Below, piece by piece: positions 16,585 to 25,059 of a DNA stretch of 64,000 nucleotides. The DNA lies in NCBI GenBank assembly GCA_036498265.1, contig DASYFT010000002.1:62001-126000 (forward strand), read 5' to 3'. Numbering within the stretch: position 1 is the first letter of the stretch; each line of letters opens with the position of its first letter. The notes under the pieces were generated by a model, which was given only the letters and a program-made list of their open reading frames with translations, was not told the DNA's origin and did no database searches. The stretch comes from Palsa-744 sp036498265. Lineage in GTDB: Bacteria > Actinomycetota > Thermoleophilia > Solirubrobacterales > Solirubrobacteraceae. Both the position numbers and the translations under genes were made by a program.

Positions 16585-18992
16585 CGAGGCAGGGCGTCCA
16601 GCCCCTGCTCGGGATCGACGAGCACCACCTCGAGCGCCGCGGGGGGCAGACCGGCCGCGGCGGCCCTCGCGAGCGGACGCTCGATTCGCAGCAGCTCCCT
16701 GTGCGGGAACAGGAACTCGAGCGACGGCGAGAACTCGACCTCCTGGGCGTCCCATACGGATCGGTGGCCCGCGAGGTCCTCGGCGTCCTGGGGCAGCGGC
16801 TGCAGCTGCTCTCGCGCAGGCGGGCCGTCGGGGAGGGGAAATGCGGATGCGGCGGGGCGCTCCTGCCAGCGCACGCCACGACCGCCGATCTCATCGAGCG
16901 TCAGCCCCGCGTAGAAGGGAACCGCATCGAACAGCGCTTGCGAGACGGTCGTCCCGTCGTTCGCGTCCAGGTCGAGGTCCAGGCGCAGCGCCAGCTCGGC
17001 GAGGACCTCCCACCCGCCGCGCACGGCGCCTGGCCGTGCGATCGCCGGACGCAGGCGCTGCAGGCGGCCGTCCGGATGGACGACGGTGCCCTCCTTCTCG
17101 GCATAGGCCTCGGCTGGGAAGACCACGTCGGCGTGCTCGCGCACCGCCTCTGTGAGAAACGACGCGTGCGCCACCACCATGCTTGCCGCTCCAAGCGCAC
17201 GCGCCCAGAGCTCGCGGTCGGGCAGGTCGCGGAGCGGATCGCAGTGCAGCAGGTACAGGGCGCCCAGCTGCCCGTCGGCAAGGCCGTCGGCGATCGATCG
17301 CGCGTCGCGAGGCAGACCCGGACCGCCCACCTCCGGGGCAGGCGCAAGGCCCGGTCCCACGCCGGGCAGCACGCCGGCCTCGCGCAAGCCGCGGCCGTTG
17401 CTGTGAGCCGGGACTTCCAGCAGGCCGGCGCCCTCCGTGTCGCGCATCTGCAGAGCGTCGGCGATGCCCAGGAGGGCCGCCGCGCCGGCGGCTCCATTGG
17501 GTGCGCTCGCGAACCGCTCACCCCAGAGGATGACGATCTCACGGCCCCCCGTGGCGGCCTCCTCGCCGCCGGCCCCGCGCAGCAGGTCGGCGAGCGCCCT
17601 CACCTGCGCTGCGTGCGCGCCGGCGGCCTTCGCGTGGCTCTCGAGATCCGGCCCGTCCGACAGTGCTGCCTCCAGGGCCAGCGCGAGCGCCGGGCCCCCG
17701 CCCGGCGCATGCCGCACGGACAGCGCGGCGGTGGCGTCGAGCGAGCTCGGCTGCGCCGAGGCGACCGCGAGCCGCAGGCCGTGGCGGCGAGCGCCCTTGC
17801 GCAGCCGCAGGTCGAAGATCGGCGCGTCGTTGACCGGGTCGGCGTCGAGCACGAGGACGGCGTGCGCGAACTCGAGGTCGGAGGTGCGTGCCTGGAGAGC
17901 GGGATCGCCGAGGGCCCGGTGCAGCTCGAGCGGCAACGGGCCGGCGCGGCGCGAGTCCACGTGCGGCGAGCCGAGGCCCTCCCGCACCAGCCGCGAGAGC
18001 AGGAGGCCTTCCTCGTTCGTGCTCTGACCGCCGGCGATCGCGCCGCTTCGGGCGCCTGCGCGGGCGAGCCCGGCCGCGGCCTCGGCCAGCGCGCGCTCCC
18101 AAGAGACGGGCCGCAGGAACCCGCCGTCGCGCAGCAGCGGCTCGGTGATGCGCTCGTCGACGTGGAAGGACTGGTAGGCGAAGCGGCCCTTGTCGCAGAG
18201 CCAGCCGTCGTCGACCTCGCCGTTCTCGCGCGCGAGAACCCGCAGCGCGCGCTCGTCGCGCACGGTCAGGCTGACGTTGCACTGCGCAGGGCAGAAGGTG
18301 CACACCGACCCGGCATCCTCCACGTCCCAGGGACGTGCCCGGAAGCGATAGGGCCGCGAGGTCAGCGCGCCGACGGGACACAGCTCGACGATGTTGCCGC
18401 TGAAGGGGGCGACGTAGGGATGTCCGTCGAACGTGGCGACGTAGGACTCGGCGCCGCGCTCGACAAGGACGAGCTGGTAGTCCTCGGCGATCTCCTGCGA
18501 GAAGCGCACGCACCGGTAGCAGAGGATGCATCGCTCGCGGTCGATCGCCACCAGCGGCGAGAGCTCGAGCGGCTTGACGAAGTGGCGCTTGGGCTCGATG
18601 TAGCGGGAGATCCCGCCGCCCCAGCCGAACGTGATGTCCTGGAGCGGGCACTCGCCGCCCTTGTCGCAGACGGGGCAGTCGAGCGGGTGGTTGATCAGCA
18701 GGAACTCCACGACCGACTGCTGCGCCGTCTTCACTCGCTCGGTTTGCGTGTAGACCACCATCCCGTCCTTGACCGGCGTCGAGCAGCCGGTCTGCAGCTT
18801 GGGGATCCCCTCGATCTCGACGAGGCACATGCGGCAGGCCCCCACCGGCTGCCCCAGCTTGGGCTCGTAGCAGAACACCGGGATCTCGACGTCGCCGTGC
18901 TTGGCGGCGTCGACGAGCATCGAGTTCTCGGGCGCGCGGACCTCGCGGCCGTCGATGCTGAAGGTGATCCACCGCGGTTGCGGACGCGGCAT
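16581..18992 (-). CDS. nuoG: NADH-quinone oxidoreductase subunit G
   Basis: Large iron-sulfur subunit of the peripheral arm, 803 residues. N-terminal 2Fe-2S domain: CYEPKLGQPVGACRMC plus a fourth Cys (GCSTPV). Then the His-Cys3 cluster (HPLDCPVCDKGGECPLQD), a 4Fe-4S pair (CILCYRCVRF with CPVGAL), and the extra N7-type motif CTFCPAQC ... CDKGRF (about residues 222-260). The remaining part is a molybdopterin-oxidoreductase-like fold without cofactor residues, usual for NuoG. It starts 2 bases after the nuoF stop. Confidence 0.95.
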   Translation of the reverse strand: MPRPQPRWITFSIDGREVRAPENSMLVDAAKHGDVEIPVFCYEPKLGQPVGACRMCLVEIEGIPKLQTGCSTPVKDGMVVYTQTERVKTAQQSVVEFLLINHPLDCPVCDKGGECPLQDITFGWGGGISRYIEPKRHFVKPLELSPLVAIDRERCILCYRCVRFSQEIAEDYQLVLVERGAESYVATFDGHPYVAPFSGNIVELCPVGALTSRPYRFRARPWDVEDAGSVCTFCPAQCNVSLTVRDERALRVLARENGEVDDGWLCDKGRFAYQSFHVDERITEPLLRDGGFLRPVSWERALAEAAAGLARAGARSGAIAGGQSTNEEGLLLSRLVREGLGSPHVDSRRAGPLPLELHRALGDPALQARTSDLEFAHAVLVLDADPVNDAPIFDLRLRKGARRHGLRLAVASAQPSSLDATAALSVRHAPGGGPALALALEAALSDGPDLESHAKAAGAHAAQVRALADLLRGAGGEEAATGGREIVILWGERFASAPNGAAGAAALLGIADALQMRDTEGAGLLEVPAHSNGRGLREAGVLPGVGPGLAPAPEVGGPGLPRDARSIADGLADGQLGALYLLHCDPLRDLPDRELWARALGAASMVVAHASFLTEAVREHADVVFPAEAYAEKEGTVVHPDGRLQRLRPAIARPGAVRGGWEVLAELALRLDLDLDANDGTTVSQALFDAVPFYAGLTLDEIGGRGVRWQERPAASAFPLPDGPPAREQLQPLPQDAEDLAGHRSVWDAQEVEFSPSLEFLFPHRELLRIERPLARAAAAGLPPAALEVVLVDPEQGLDALPR

Positions 18993-18994
18993 CG

Positions 18995-20407
18995 CTAGGC
19001 ACCGCCTTTCTGCGTGCCCGGTGCCCCGGCGTGCTCCCCCGGGGCCTGCGCGCCGGCCCCCTGCGGGGCGAGACGGCCATCGTCCTCATGCGCACCCTGG
19101 GCGGCGAGCGCCGTCTCGGAGCCGGCGGCCGCGCCGAGCCCGCGGCTTGCCCGCGCCGCCTCTATGTGCGCTTCGAACTCGTCGCGGAACTTGGCGATCA
19201 TGGACCCGATCGGCATCGCCATCGCGTCACCGAGCACGCACAGGCAGTTGCCGATGATGTGCTCCTGCACCGATGCCATGATCTCCAGGTCCATCGGCGT
19301 GGCCTCGCCGGTCTCGATCCGCTCGAGCATCTTCACGGTCCAGTTGGTGCCCTCGCGGCAGGGGGTGCACTTGCCACAGGACTCGTGGCGGTAGAACTTG
19401 GCCACCTTCAGCGCAACGGCCAGGATCGGCGTGGAGTCGTCGATCACGATGATCGCGCCGGAGCCCAGCATCGAGCCCGCTTTGCCCATCGAGTCGAAGT
19501 CGTAGGGGACGTCGAGATCGTCGGCGGTGAGCACCGGCGCCGAGGAGCCTCCCGGGAACCAGCACTTCACCCGCCGTCCTTCCGGCGGCCCACCGGCGAG
19601 CCCGTAGATGATCTCGCGCGACGGTATTCCCAGCTCGATCTCGTAGTTGCCAGGGCGCTGGACGTGCCCGGACACCGAGACGAGCTTCGTCCCCGTGGAC
19701 CCGGGCGCGCCGAGCTTGGCGTACTGCTCGCCGCCCATCCGCACGATCGCCGGGACCGTGGCGAGCGTCTCCACGTTGTTGATCAGGGTGGGGCCCTGAT
19801 ACAGGCCCTGGTTGGCCGGGAAGGGGGGCTTCAGCCGCGGGTTGCCGCGCTTGCCTTCGAGCGAGTCGAGCAGCGCGGTCTCCTCGCCGCAGATGTAGGC
19901 GCCGGCGCCGCGGTGCACGACCAGCGAGAGCGAGTGCCCCGAGCCGAGTATGTCCTCGCCGACGTAGCCGGCCGCCCGCGCTTCCGCCAGCGCGGCGTCG
20001 AGGATGTCGGCCTGGAGCTCGTACTCGCCGCGGATGTAGATGAAGCCGCGGTTGGCTCCGGCGGCGTAGGAGGCGATGACGATGCCCTCGAGCAGCATGT
20101 GCGGCGTCTTCTGCATCAATTCGCGGTCCTTGAAGGTCCCCGGCTCGGACTCGTCGGCGTTGCACACGAGGTACTTGTCCATCGCGCCCTTCGGCAGGAA
20201 GGACGCCTTCTTGCCCATCGAGAAACCGGCACCTCCGCGGCCGCGAAGCCCTGATGCTTCGAGTTCCGCCAGCACCTCTTCGGCGCTCATCGCAAGCGCC
20301 TTTCGCAGCGACTCGTAGCCACCGCGCCGCTCGTACACCGCGCGGGTGTGGAGGCCCGGCTCGTCGATGTCGGCGAACAGCAGCTTGGGTGTCGAGGTCG
20401 CCGCCAT
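18995..20407 (-). CDS. nuoF: NADH-quinone oxidoreductase subunit F
   Basis: NADH- and FMN-binding subunit with cluster N3, 470 residues. FMN/NADH site: GLRGRGGAGFSMGKK and CNADESEPGTFKDR; 4Fe-4S: SCGKCTPCREG plus the distant Cys in GNCLCVLGD. The last 45 residues (after EAARASRG) are a Gly/Ala/Gln-rich tail ending QKGGA, longer than in E. coli NuoF. The ATG at 20407 is chosen because it begins the conserved region and lies one base after the nuoE stop. Confidence 0.95.
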   Translation of the reverse strand: MAATSTPKLLFADIDEPGLHTRAVYERRGGYESLRKALAMSAEEVLAELEASGLRGRGGAGFSMGKKASFLPKGAMDKYLVCNADESEPGTFKDRELMQKTPHMLLEGIVIASYAAGANRGFIYIRGEYELQADILDAALAEARAAGYVGEDILGSGHSLSLVVHRGAGAYICGEETALLDSLEGKRGNPRLKPPFPANQGLYQGPTLINNVETLATVPAIVRMGGEQYAKLGAPGSTGTKLVSVSGHVQRPGNYEIELGIPSREIIYGLAGGPPEGRRVKCWFPGGSSAPVLTADDLDVPYDFDSMGKAGSMLGSGAIIVIDDSTPILAVALKVAKFYRHESCGKCTPCREGTNWTVKMLERIETGEATPMDLEIMASVQEHIIGNCLCVLGDAMAMPIGSMIAKFRDEFEAHIEAARASRGLGAAAGSETALAAQGAHEDDGRLAPQGAGAQAPGEHAGAPGTQKGGA

Positions 20408-20408
20408 C

Positions 20409-21119
20409 TCAGCCGGCCGTCTGGTCGCCGGCGTTCGCACCCGGGTCTGCGACGGGACGCTTCGCGAGCTGCTTCTCCGCCAGCACGGGGCGGCCCGAGC
20501 GCGCGTCATCGAGCAGCCGCGGCACGTCCTCGGGGCCGAGCGGACCGACGTAGACGCCGTCGACGGAGGCCATCGGCGCGATGTCGCACGCGCCGAGGCA
20601 CTCGAAAGCGCGGACGTTGAAGTCGGCGTCCCCGGCGGCGGCGTCGCGGACCGCCGTATAGAGCTCGTCGGCCCCCCGCATCGAGCAGGAGATGTTGGTG
20701 CACACGTAGACGCGGTGGCGCCCCGCCGGGGCTGTCTCGAGCATGTCGTAGAAGCTGGCCACCGACTCCAGGTAGGCGGGGGTCACGCGCATGACGCACG
20801 CCACCTGCTCGAGCGCCTGAGGCGAGCACCACCCGTGCAGTCGCTGCGCCGCCATGAGCGCGGGCAGCACGGCCGAGCGCCGCTCGGGATACCTCTCCAT
20901 GTGCGCCTCGATCTCCTTCCGGAGCGCGGGCGGAACGTCGGTGTCGGCGGGGTCGGGGATCTCCGCCGGATCCTTCTCGAGGTCGACCGCCTCGTCCCAA
21001 CCCGGCACCCGGGAGCCGTGCTCGAAGCGGGGCACCGGCCGCGAGCGGCCCGCCAGGGCGCTCCTGAGAACCGTGTCGAGCTGCTCCTCGAGCGCCTCGT
21101 CTCGTTCCCGCGCGCTCAC
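20409..21119 (-). CDS. nuoE: NADH-quinone oxidoreductase subunit E (2Fe-2S)
   Basis: Thioredoxin-like 2Fe-2S subunit (cluster N1a), 236 residues. The four ligands are CTNISC (Cys-x4-Cys) and CLGAC (Cys-x3-Cys) about 35 residues apart. The helical N-terminal domain (RKEIEAHMERYPERRSAVLPALMAAQ) is normal, but it is preceded by about 60 extra residues rich in Arg/Asp/Pro. The GTG start at 21119 overlaps the nuoD stop as GTGA. Confidence 0.93.
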   Translation of the reverse strand: MSARERDEALEEQLDTVLRSALAGRSRPVPRFEHGSRVPGWDEAVDLEKDPAEIPDPADTDVPPALRKEIEAHMERYPERRSAVLPALMAAQRLHGWCSPQALEQVACVMRVTPAYLESVASFYDMLETAPAGRHRVYVCTNISCSMRGADELYTAVRDAAAGDADFNVRAFECLGACDIAPMASVDGVYVGPLGPEDVPRLLDDARSGRPVLAEKQLAKRPVADPGANAGDQTAG

Positions 21120-22396
21120 CTGTCGATCCCCCCGAGGATCGGGTCGAGCATCGCGAGCGTCGCGATCATGTCGGCTATGTAGCCGTCCCGCGCCATGTGT
21201 GAGAAGGCCTGCAGGTTGACGAACGACGGATCGCGCATGTGCACGCGGGCGGGCTTGGAGGAGCCGTCGGATCGCACGAAGCAGCCGAGCTCGCCGCGTG
21301 GCGACTCGACCGGGAAGTAGATCTCGCCCGGCGGCGCCCGGAAGCCCTCGGTGACGAGCTTGAAGTGGTGGATCAGCGCCTCCATCGACGTCGCCAGCTC
21401 GTGCCGGGGCGGCAGCGAGACCTTCCGGTCCGCGGTGATGAACCGGCCCTCGGGGAGCCCGTCGAGCGCCTGCGCGACGATCTTCACCGACTCGTACATC
21501 TCGCCCATCCGGACGGCATAGCGGTCGTAGTTGTCACCCACGGTGCCCACCGGGATCTTGAACTCGAAGTCCTCATAGCAGCAGTACGGATCCGCCTTGC
21601 GGAGGTCCCACGGGTTGCCGGCCGCCCGCAGGAGCGGTCCGGTTACCCCCAGCGACAGAAGCGTCCCGGCGTCGAGGACGCCCGTTCCGCGCAGTCTCTG
21701 CAGGACGATCTCGTTGCGGTTCAGGAGGGCCCCGTACTGGTCGAGGCGTCCGGGCATGTCCTCGAGGAAGCCGCGTAGCTTCGCCGCGAAGCCCTGCGGG
21801 ATGTCCTCGGCCACGCCGCCCACCTGGATGTAGCGCGTGTGCATTCGTTGGCCCGAGGACATCTCGAAGAGGTCCACGATGCGCTCGCGCTCGCGCAGGC
21901 AGTACCAGAACATCGAGATCGCGCCGAGGTCGAGCGCGCTCGTGGCCAGCCAGAACAGATGCGAGGCGATGCGGTTCAGCTCGAGGTGGATGACGCGCAG
22001 GTACTGGGCGCGCTTGGGGACGTCGACCTCCAGCAGCGTCTCGACAGCGCCGCAGAACGCGAGCGCGTTGAAGTAGTAGGCGAGGTAGTCCATCCGCTCG
22101 ATCACCGGGATGACCTTCCAGTAGGACTTGTCCTCCGCAGTCTTCTCGATTCCCGTGTGGACGTAGCCGATGATCGGCTTTATGTCCCGGACGACCTCGC
22201 CCTCGAGGGTGACCAGCAGGCGCAGCACGCCATGCGTCGCCGGATGGTGCGGGCCGAAGTTGAGCGTCAGCAGCTCCTGCGTGGTCCCGGCGGCGCGGTC
22301 GCCGATCTGCTCGTCCAGCGGGGCCAGGGTGATGCTCTGCTCGCGCCTGCGGTAGTCGGACATCGTCGGGGCGGGGGTCTCGTGCGGCCCGCTCAC
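21116..22396 (-). CDS. nuoD: NADH-quinone oxidoreductase subunit D
   Basis: 49-kDa-type subunit contributing the quinone-site histidine and tyrosine, 426 residues. Diagnostic segments: LNFGPHHPATHGVLR (quinone-site His), YVHTGIEKTAE, PVIERMDYLAYYFN and the C-terminal VVATLDPILGGIDR-type end (ATLAMLDPILGGIDR). The GTG at 22396 overlaps the nuoC stop as GTGA. About 35 residues precede the conserved core, within the normal range. Confidence 0.95.
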   Translation of the reverse strand: MSGPHETPAPTMSDYRRREQSITLAPLDEQIGDRAAGTTQELLTLNFGPHHPATHGVLRLLVTLEGEVVRDIKPIIGYVHTGIEKTAEDKSYWKVIPVIERMDYLAYYFNALAFCGAVETLLEVDVPKRAQYLRVIHLELNRIASHLFWLATSALDLGAISMFWYCLRERERIVDLFEMSSGQRMHTRYIQVGGVAEDIPQGFAAKLRGFLEDMPGRLDQYGALLNRNEIVLQRLRGTGVLDAGTLLSLGVTGPLLRAAGNPWDLRKADPYCCYEDFEFKIPVGTVGDNYDRYAVRMGEMYESVKIVAQALDGLPEGRFITADRKVSLPPRHELATSMEALIHHFKLVTEGFRAPPGEIYFPVESPRGELGCFVRSDGSSKPARVHMRDPSFVNLQAFSHMARDGYIADMIATLAMLDPILGGIDR

Positions 22397-22917
22397 CGGC
22401 CCGACCCCCGCGTGTCGCCCTCGTTGAACGTGAACAGGACGCGCTCGCCCCCGACCGGGAAGTCGCGCCGCTGCGGATGGCCCTCGTAGTCCTCGGGCAT
22501 CAGGATGCGCCGCATGTCCGGATGGCCGCGGAAGACCACGCCGAACATGTCGTAGACCTCACGCTCCTGGTGATCGGCGGTCGGCCACTCCGGGGTCACG
22601 GACGGGACCTCCGGCGCGTCGCCGGGGACCCGGACCTTGACCGTGATGCGGTCGACCCTGCGCATGTCCAGCAGCTCGTAGACGACGCCGAAGCGAGGCT
22701 CGTGCGGGTGGTAGTCGACCCCGTGCAGGCTCGCCATGAAGGTGTAGCCCTGCCCCCGGAGCGCCCTGAGCACATTGGAGATGCGCTCTGGCTCCACGAC
22801 GAGCGTGGCGCGCCCGCGGAAGAACGTGGTCTCGAGTACGGGGCCGCCCGAGGTGACGTCTCCCTCGGCCGCGCGCAACGCCTGGGCGATCAGCTCCAGG
22901 CCGGTGGCGTCAGGCAC
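22393..22917 (-). CDS. nuoC: NADH-quinone oxidoreductase subunit C
   Basis: 30-kDa-type peripheral subunit, 174 residues from GTG 22917. Signature DHQEREVYDMFGVVFRGHPDMRRILMPEDYEGHP (given in part) identifies the family. Two GTG starts are possible: 22917, overlapping the nuoB stop by 8 bases and in keeping with the tight packing of the operon, and 22944, adding nine residues (MASRSRTRP). Neither has a clear Shine-Dalgarno, so the choice is a judgement. Confidence 0.92.
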   Translation of the reverse strand: MPDATGLELIAQALRAAEGDVTSGGPVLETTFFRGRATLVVEPERISNVLRALRGQGYTFMASLHGVDYHPHEPRFGVVYELLDMRRVDRITVKVRVPGDAPEVPSVTPEWPTADHQEREVYDMFGVVFRGHPDMRRILMPEDYEGHPQRRDFPVGGERVLFTFNEGDTRGSGR

Positions 22918-23632
22918 CGGCCGTGTCCGCGATCGACTCGCCACCCGCCACGTTCACCGCCGCCGGACGGCCGTGCTGCTCCAGCACCTCCTCGGTGCCA
23001 CGCGCGCCATAGCGGTCGCGCCAGCCCATGTCGGGGTCCTCCTGGACCATGCGGCGAAGCTTGAGGATGCCGTGCATCAGCGCCTCGGGGCGGGGCGGGC
23101 AACCCGGCACGTGCACGTCGATGGGCATGAACTTGTCCGCCGGCACCAGCGCGTAGTTGTTGAACACACCCATCGAGCTGCAGCAGGCGCCCATCGAGAT
23201 CGCCCACTTCGGCTCGAGCATCTGGTCGTACAGCCTGCGGATGATCGGCGCCATCTTGATCGACACCCGGCCCGAGAGGATGATCAGGTCGGCCTGCCTG
23301 GGCGACGCGCGAAAGGCCTCGTATCCGAAGCGGGCGATGTCCACCCGCGAGGCGACCGACGTGATCATCTCGATCGCGCAGCACGCCAGGCCGAAGGTCG
23401 CCGGGAAGAAGGAGTTCGAGCGGGCCCACGCGGCGGCTTTCTCGAGCGTCGTCGTCATGACGCGTTCTTCCACGTGACGCTCCAGGTCCGTGCCGTGCGG
23501 GTGGGCGGGCGGCGTGTTGCCCTCGAGCTCGGCACCCTGCAGGAGCTGGCTCGAGTTCAGATCCCGAACCCGGAGCGCGGCGGGATCGACCTTCACACCG
23601 AGCTCGGCGGCGAGCGGCCCCGAGCGCTTCAC
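22910..23632 (-). CDS. nuoB: NADH-quinone oxidoreductase subunit B
   Basis: PSST-type subunit carrying cluster N2, the last cluster before quinone. Ligands are visible in FGLACCAIEM, MGACCSSMG and VPGCPPRPE. The GTG at 23632 overlaps the nuoA stop as GTGA, like its neighbours, giving 240 residues; the alternative ATG at 23458 gives 182, closer to the family norm. I prefer 23632 because the frame between the two encodes ordinary-looking protein (RVRDLNSSQLLQGAELEG) with no alternative use and would otherwise leave the only large gap in the operon. This start remains uncertain. Confidence 0.93.
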   Translation of the reverse strand: MKRSGPLAAELGVKVDPAALRVRDLNSSQLLQGAELEGNTPPAHPHGTDLERHVEERVMTTTLEKAAAWARSNSFFPATFGLACCAIEMITSVASRVDIARFGYEAFRASPRQADLIILSGRVSIKMAPIIRRLYDQMLEPKWAISMGACCSSMGVFNNYALVPADKFMPIDVHVPGCPPRPEALMHGILKLRRMVQEDPDMGWRDRYGARGTEEVLEQHGRPAAVNVAGGESIADTAGA

Positions 23633-23985
23633 CTCCACTCCAACGCTCCCCTCCGCCAGACGTAGACGAAGGCCACGAAGAGCAACGCGATGAAGACGAT
23701 CGTCTCCGCGAGCGCGAAGCTCCCGTACGCCCTCAGCTCGATCGCGATCGGGTAGAGAAAGATCACCTCGATGTCGAACAGGATGAAGAGCATGGCGATC
23801 AGGTAGAAGCTGATGCCGAAGCGCATTCCCCGCTTGATCTCCGACGGCAGTCCGCACTCGTAGGGGTCCTGCTTGTGGGGCGTCGAGCGGCGCGGGCCGA
23901 GGAAGCTGTTGAGCACTGCGAAGGCGCCTCCCACGGCCCCGCCGAGAACGAGGAAGACGATCGCGGGGAGGTAGCTGCGCAGCAC
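23629..23985 (-). CDS. nuoA: NADH-quinone oxidoreductase subunit A
   Basis: Three-helix membrane subunit, 118 residues, first gene of the nuo operon. The family markers are DPYECGLPSEIKRGMRFGIS (Cys of the switch loop) and FILFDIEVIFLYPIAI. The GTG start at 23985 has a TATAAC hexamer 8 bases upstream, so the operon mRNA may be leaderless. The stop overlaps the nuoB GTG. Confidence 0.95.
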   Translation of the reverse strand: MLRSYLPAIVFLVLGGAVGGAFAVLNSFLGPRRSTPHKQDPYECGLPSEIKRGMRFGISFYLIAMLFILFDIEVIFLYPIAIELRAYGSFALAETIVFIALLFVAFVYVWRRGALEWR

Positions 23986-23993
23986 GAAGCGCT

Positions 23994-24033
23994 GTTATAT
24001 CACTGCTTGTGGCAAAGTGTTACATAGTGGCAA
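23994..24033 (-). promoter_or_regulatory. nuo operon promoter region with direct repeats
   Basis: On the minus strand TATAAC (23994-23999) ends 8 bases before the nuoA GTG. Upstream, where a -35 should be, the plus strand reads GTGGCAA twice (24009-24015 and 24027-24033), exactly 18 bases apart, in an unusually AT-rich patch. This looks like a regulator-binding site for the nuo operon or for the divergent gene at 24053. The motif does not match a Rex operator (TTGTGA-N6-TCACAA) well. Confidence 0.5.
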
Positions 24034-24052
24034 TCGGCTCGAAATCGGCCTG

Positions 24053-24520
24053 ATGACGGCGGCGGTCGTGGCCGGCGCGATCGCCGTCGCCGCCCTGAAC
24101 GCGGCGCCGGGTCTGCTCGGCGGATGGCTCTGGAATCACGGCGATACGAGCGGGGGCCGGCTAACGAGCGCCTTCTGGGTGATGCTGCGCGTGGGGCAGG
24201 GCGCTGCGCTCACGCTTGCCGTGGCGGTCGGCTCGCTTGCGGCCGCCGGCAAGGACCCCAGCAACCAGCTGTTCTACCTGTACGCCCTGCTGCCCCTCGC
24301 CGTCGCTTTCGTCGCCGAGCAGCTGCGTGTGGTCTCGGCGGAGACGATCCTCGAGCAGCACGGACTCGCCGGAGCGCAGGCGGTCGGCGCGCTCCCCGAG
24401 GCGGAGCAGCACGCGCTCGTGGCGGCGATCGTCCGGCGCGAGGTCGGCGTGATGGCCGTATCCGCCGTGGTCGTGGTGTTCCTGGCGCTGCGCGCGGCCG
24501 GCACGGCCCACGGCTTCTGA
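24053..24520 (+). CDS. small integral membrane protein, function unknown
   Basis: I do not recognise the family. The 155-residue product has about four hydrophobic segments (near 1-20, 45-65, 80-95 and 135-150), with an acidic/histidine stretch (ALPEAEQHALVAAIVRRE) before the last. A GTG at 24017 would add 12 residues, but it falls inside the AT-rich promoter patch, so the ATG at 24053 is preferred. It is divergent from the nuo operon and sits before a lipoprotein cytochrome c, which suggests an envelope or respiratory role; that is inference only. Confidence 0.65.
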   Translation: MTAAVVAGAIAVAALNAAPGLLGGWLWNHGDTSGGRLTSAFWVMLRVGQGAALTLAVAVGSLAAAGKDPSNQLFYLYALLPLAVAFVAEQLRVVSAETILEQHGLAGAQAVGALPEAEQHALVAAIVRREVGVMAVSAVVVVFLALRAAGTAHGF

Positions 24521-24549
24521 GCGCCCCCGAACCGGTGCGTCGCGGCCGT

Positions 24550-24568
24550 CGCCTGCCGCTCCCAGGCG
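24550..24568 (+). terminator. weak hairpin downstream of the membrane protein gene
   Basis: CGCCTG and CAGGCG form a 6-bp stem around a 7-base loop, 30 bases after the stop at 24520 and before the cytochrome promoter. No T tract follows. In GC-rich DNA this could be chance. Confidence 0.25.
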
Positions 24569-24613
24569 GCGCTGGAGCGATGGGGCGCGGCTCATCGGTT
24601 CGGAGGCGGCCTA

Positions 24614-24619
24614 TATATT
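24614..24619 (+). promoter_or_regulatory. -10-like hexamer, leaderless spacing
   Basis: TATATT, within the run CTATATATTC, ends 8 bases before the cytochrome ATG at 24628. In a 70% GC background this is a conspicuous -10 box. No clear -35. Confidence 0.6.
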
Positions 24620-24627
24620 CCCCGCGC

Positions 24628-25035
24628 ATGAGGGTCGCCGCCACGGCCATGGTCCTGCTCGTCTGCGCCGTCCTGCTGGGGGCGTGCGGGTCGCAGGGGA
24701 TCAAAGTCGCCAAGACCAGCCCCTATCACCACGGCGCCGTTCTCTTCCGCGACCACTGCTCCGGATGCCACACGCTGTCCGTCGTCGGCGCGCAGGGCTC
24801 GGCGACCAGCGTCGCCAACCGTGTCAAGACGAACGGCCCCGACTTCAACATCCGCAAGGAGAACGTCGAACAGGCGCTCTACGCGATCCGCAACGGCGGC
24901 TTCTCCGGCGCGATCATGCCCCAGAACATCGTCGTCGGACCGGACGCCCAGGCGGTCGCGTCCTTCCTCGCGCACTACTCCGGGGTCCAGGCGCAGAAGG
25001 TCCCGTCCACGAACATCACGCTGTCGACGAAATAG
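24628..25035 (+). CDS. lipoprotein mono-haem cytochrome c
   Basis: Membrane-anchored electron carrier, 135 residues. The signal peptide ends in the lipobox LLGAC with Cys20 the lipidated residue. One covalent haem site, CSGCH, lies at residues 44-48, and the likely axial methionine is in SGAIMPQ near residue 100. The size and fold fit class I cytochrome c / cytochrome c551-552 domains. The partner is not in the window; a terminal oxidase or quinol-cytochrome c reductase elsewhere is likely. It has its own -10 box, and serS follows after 24 bases. Confidence 0.88.
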   Translation: MRVAATAMVLLVCAVLLGACGSQGIKVAKTSPYHHGAVLFRDHCSGCHTLSVVGAQGSATSVANRVKTNGPDFNIRKENVEQALYAIRNGGFSGAIMPQNIVVGPDAQAVASFLAHYSGVQAQKVPSTNITLSTK

Positions 25036-25059
25036 AACCGCCCCTCGGCCCGGTTAGGC

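Noticed and set aside
16701..18998. 765-codon open frame on the plus strand opposite nuoG
   Set aside because: No recognisable motif, repetitive Arg/His/Gly composition; nuoG on the minus strand has all its cluster ligands.
24007..24033. Rex (NADH-sensing) operator at the nuo promoter
   Set aside because: The TGT...ACA spacing partly resembles a Rex site, but the inverted symmetry is poor and a direct repeat describes the sequence better.
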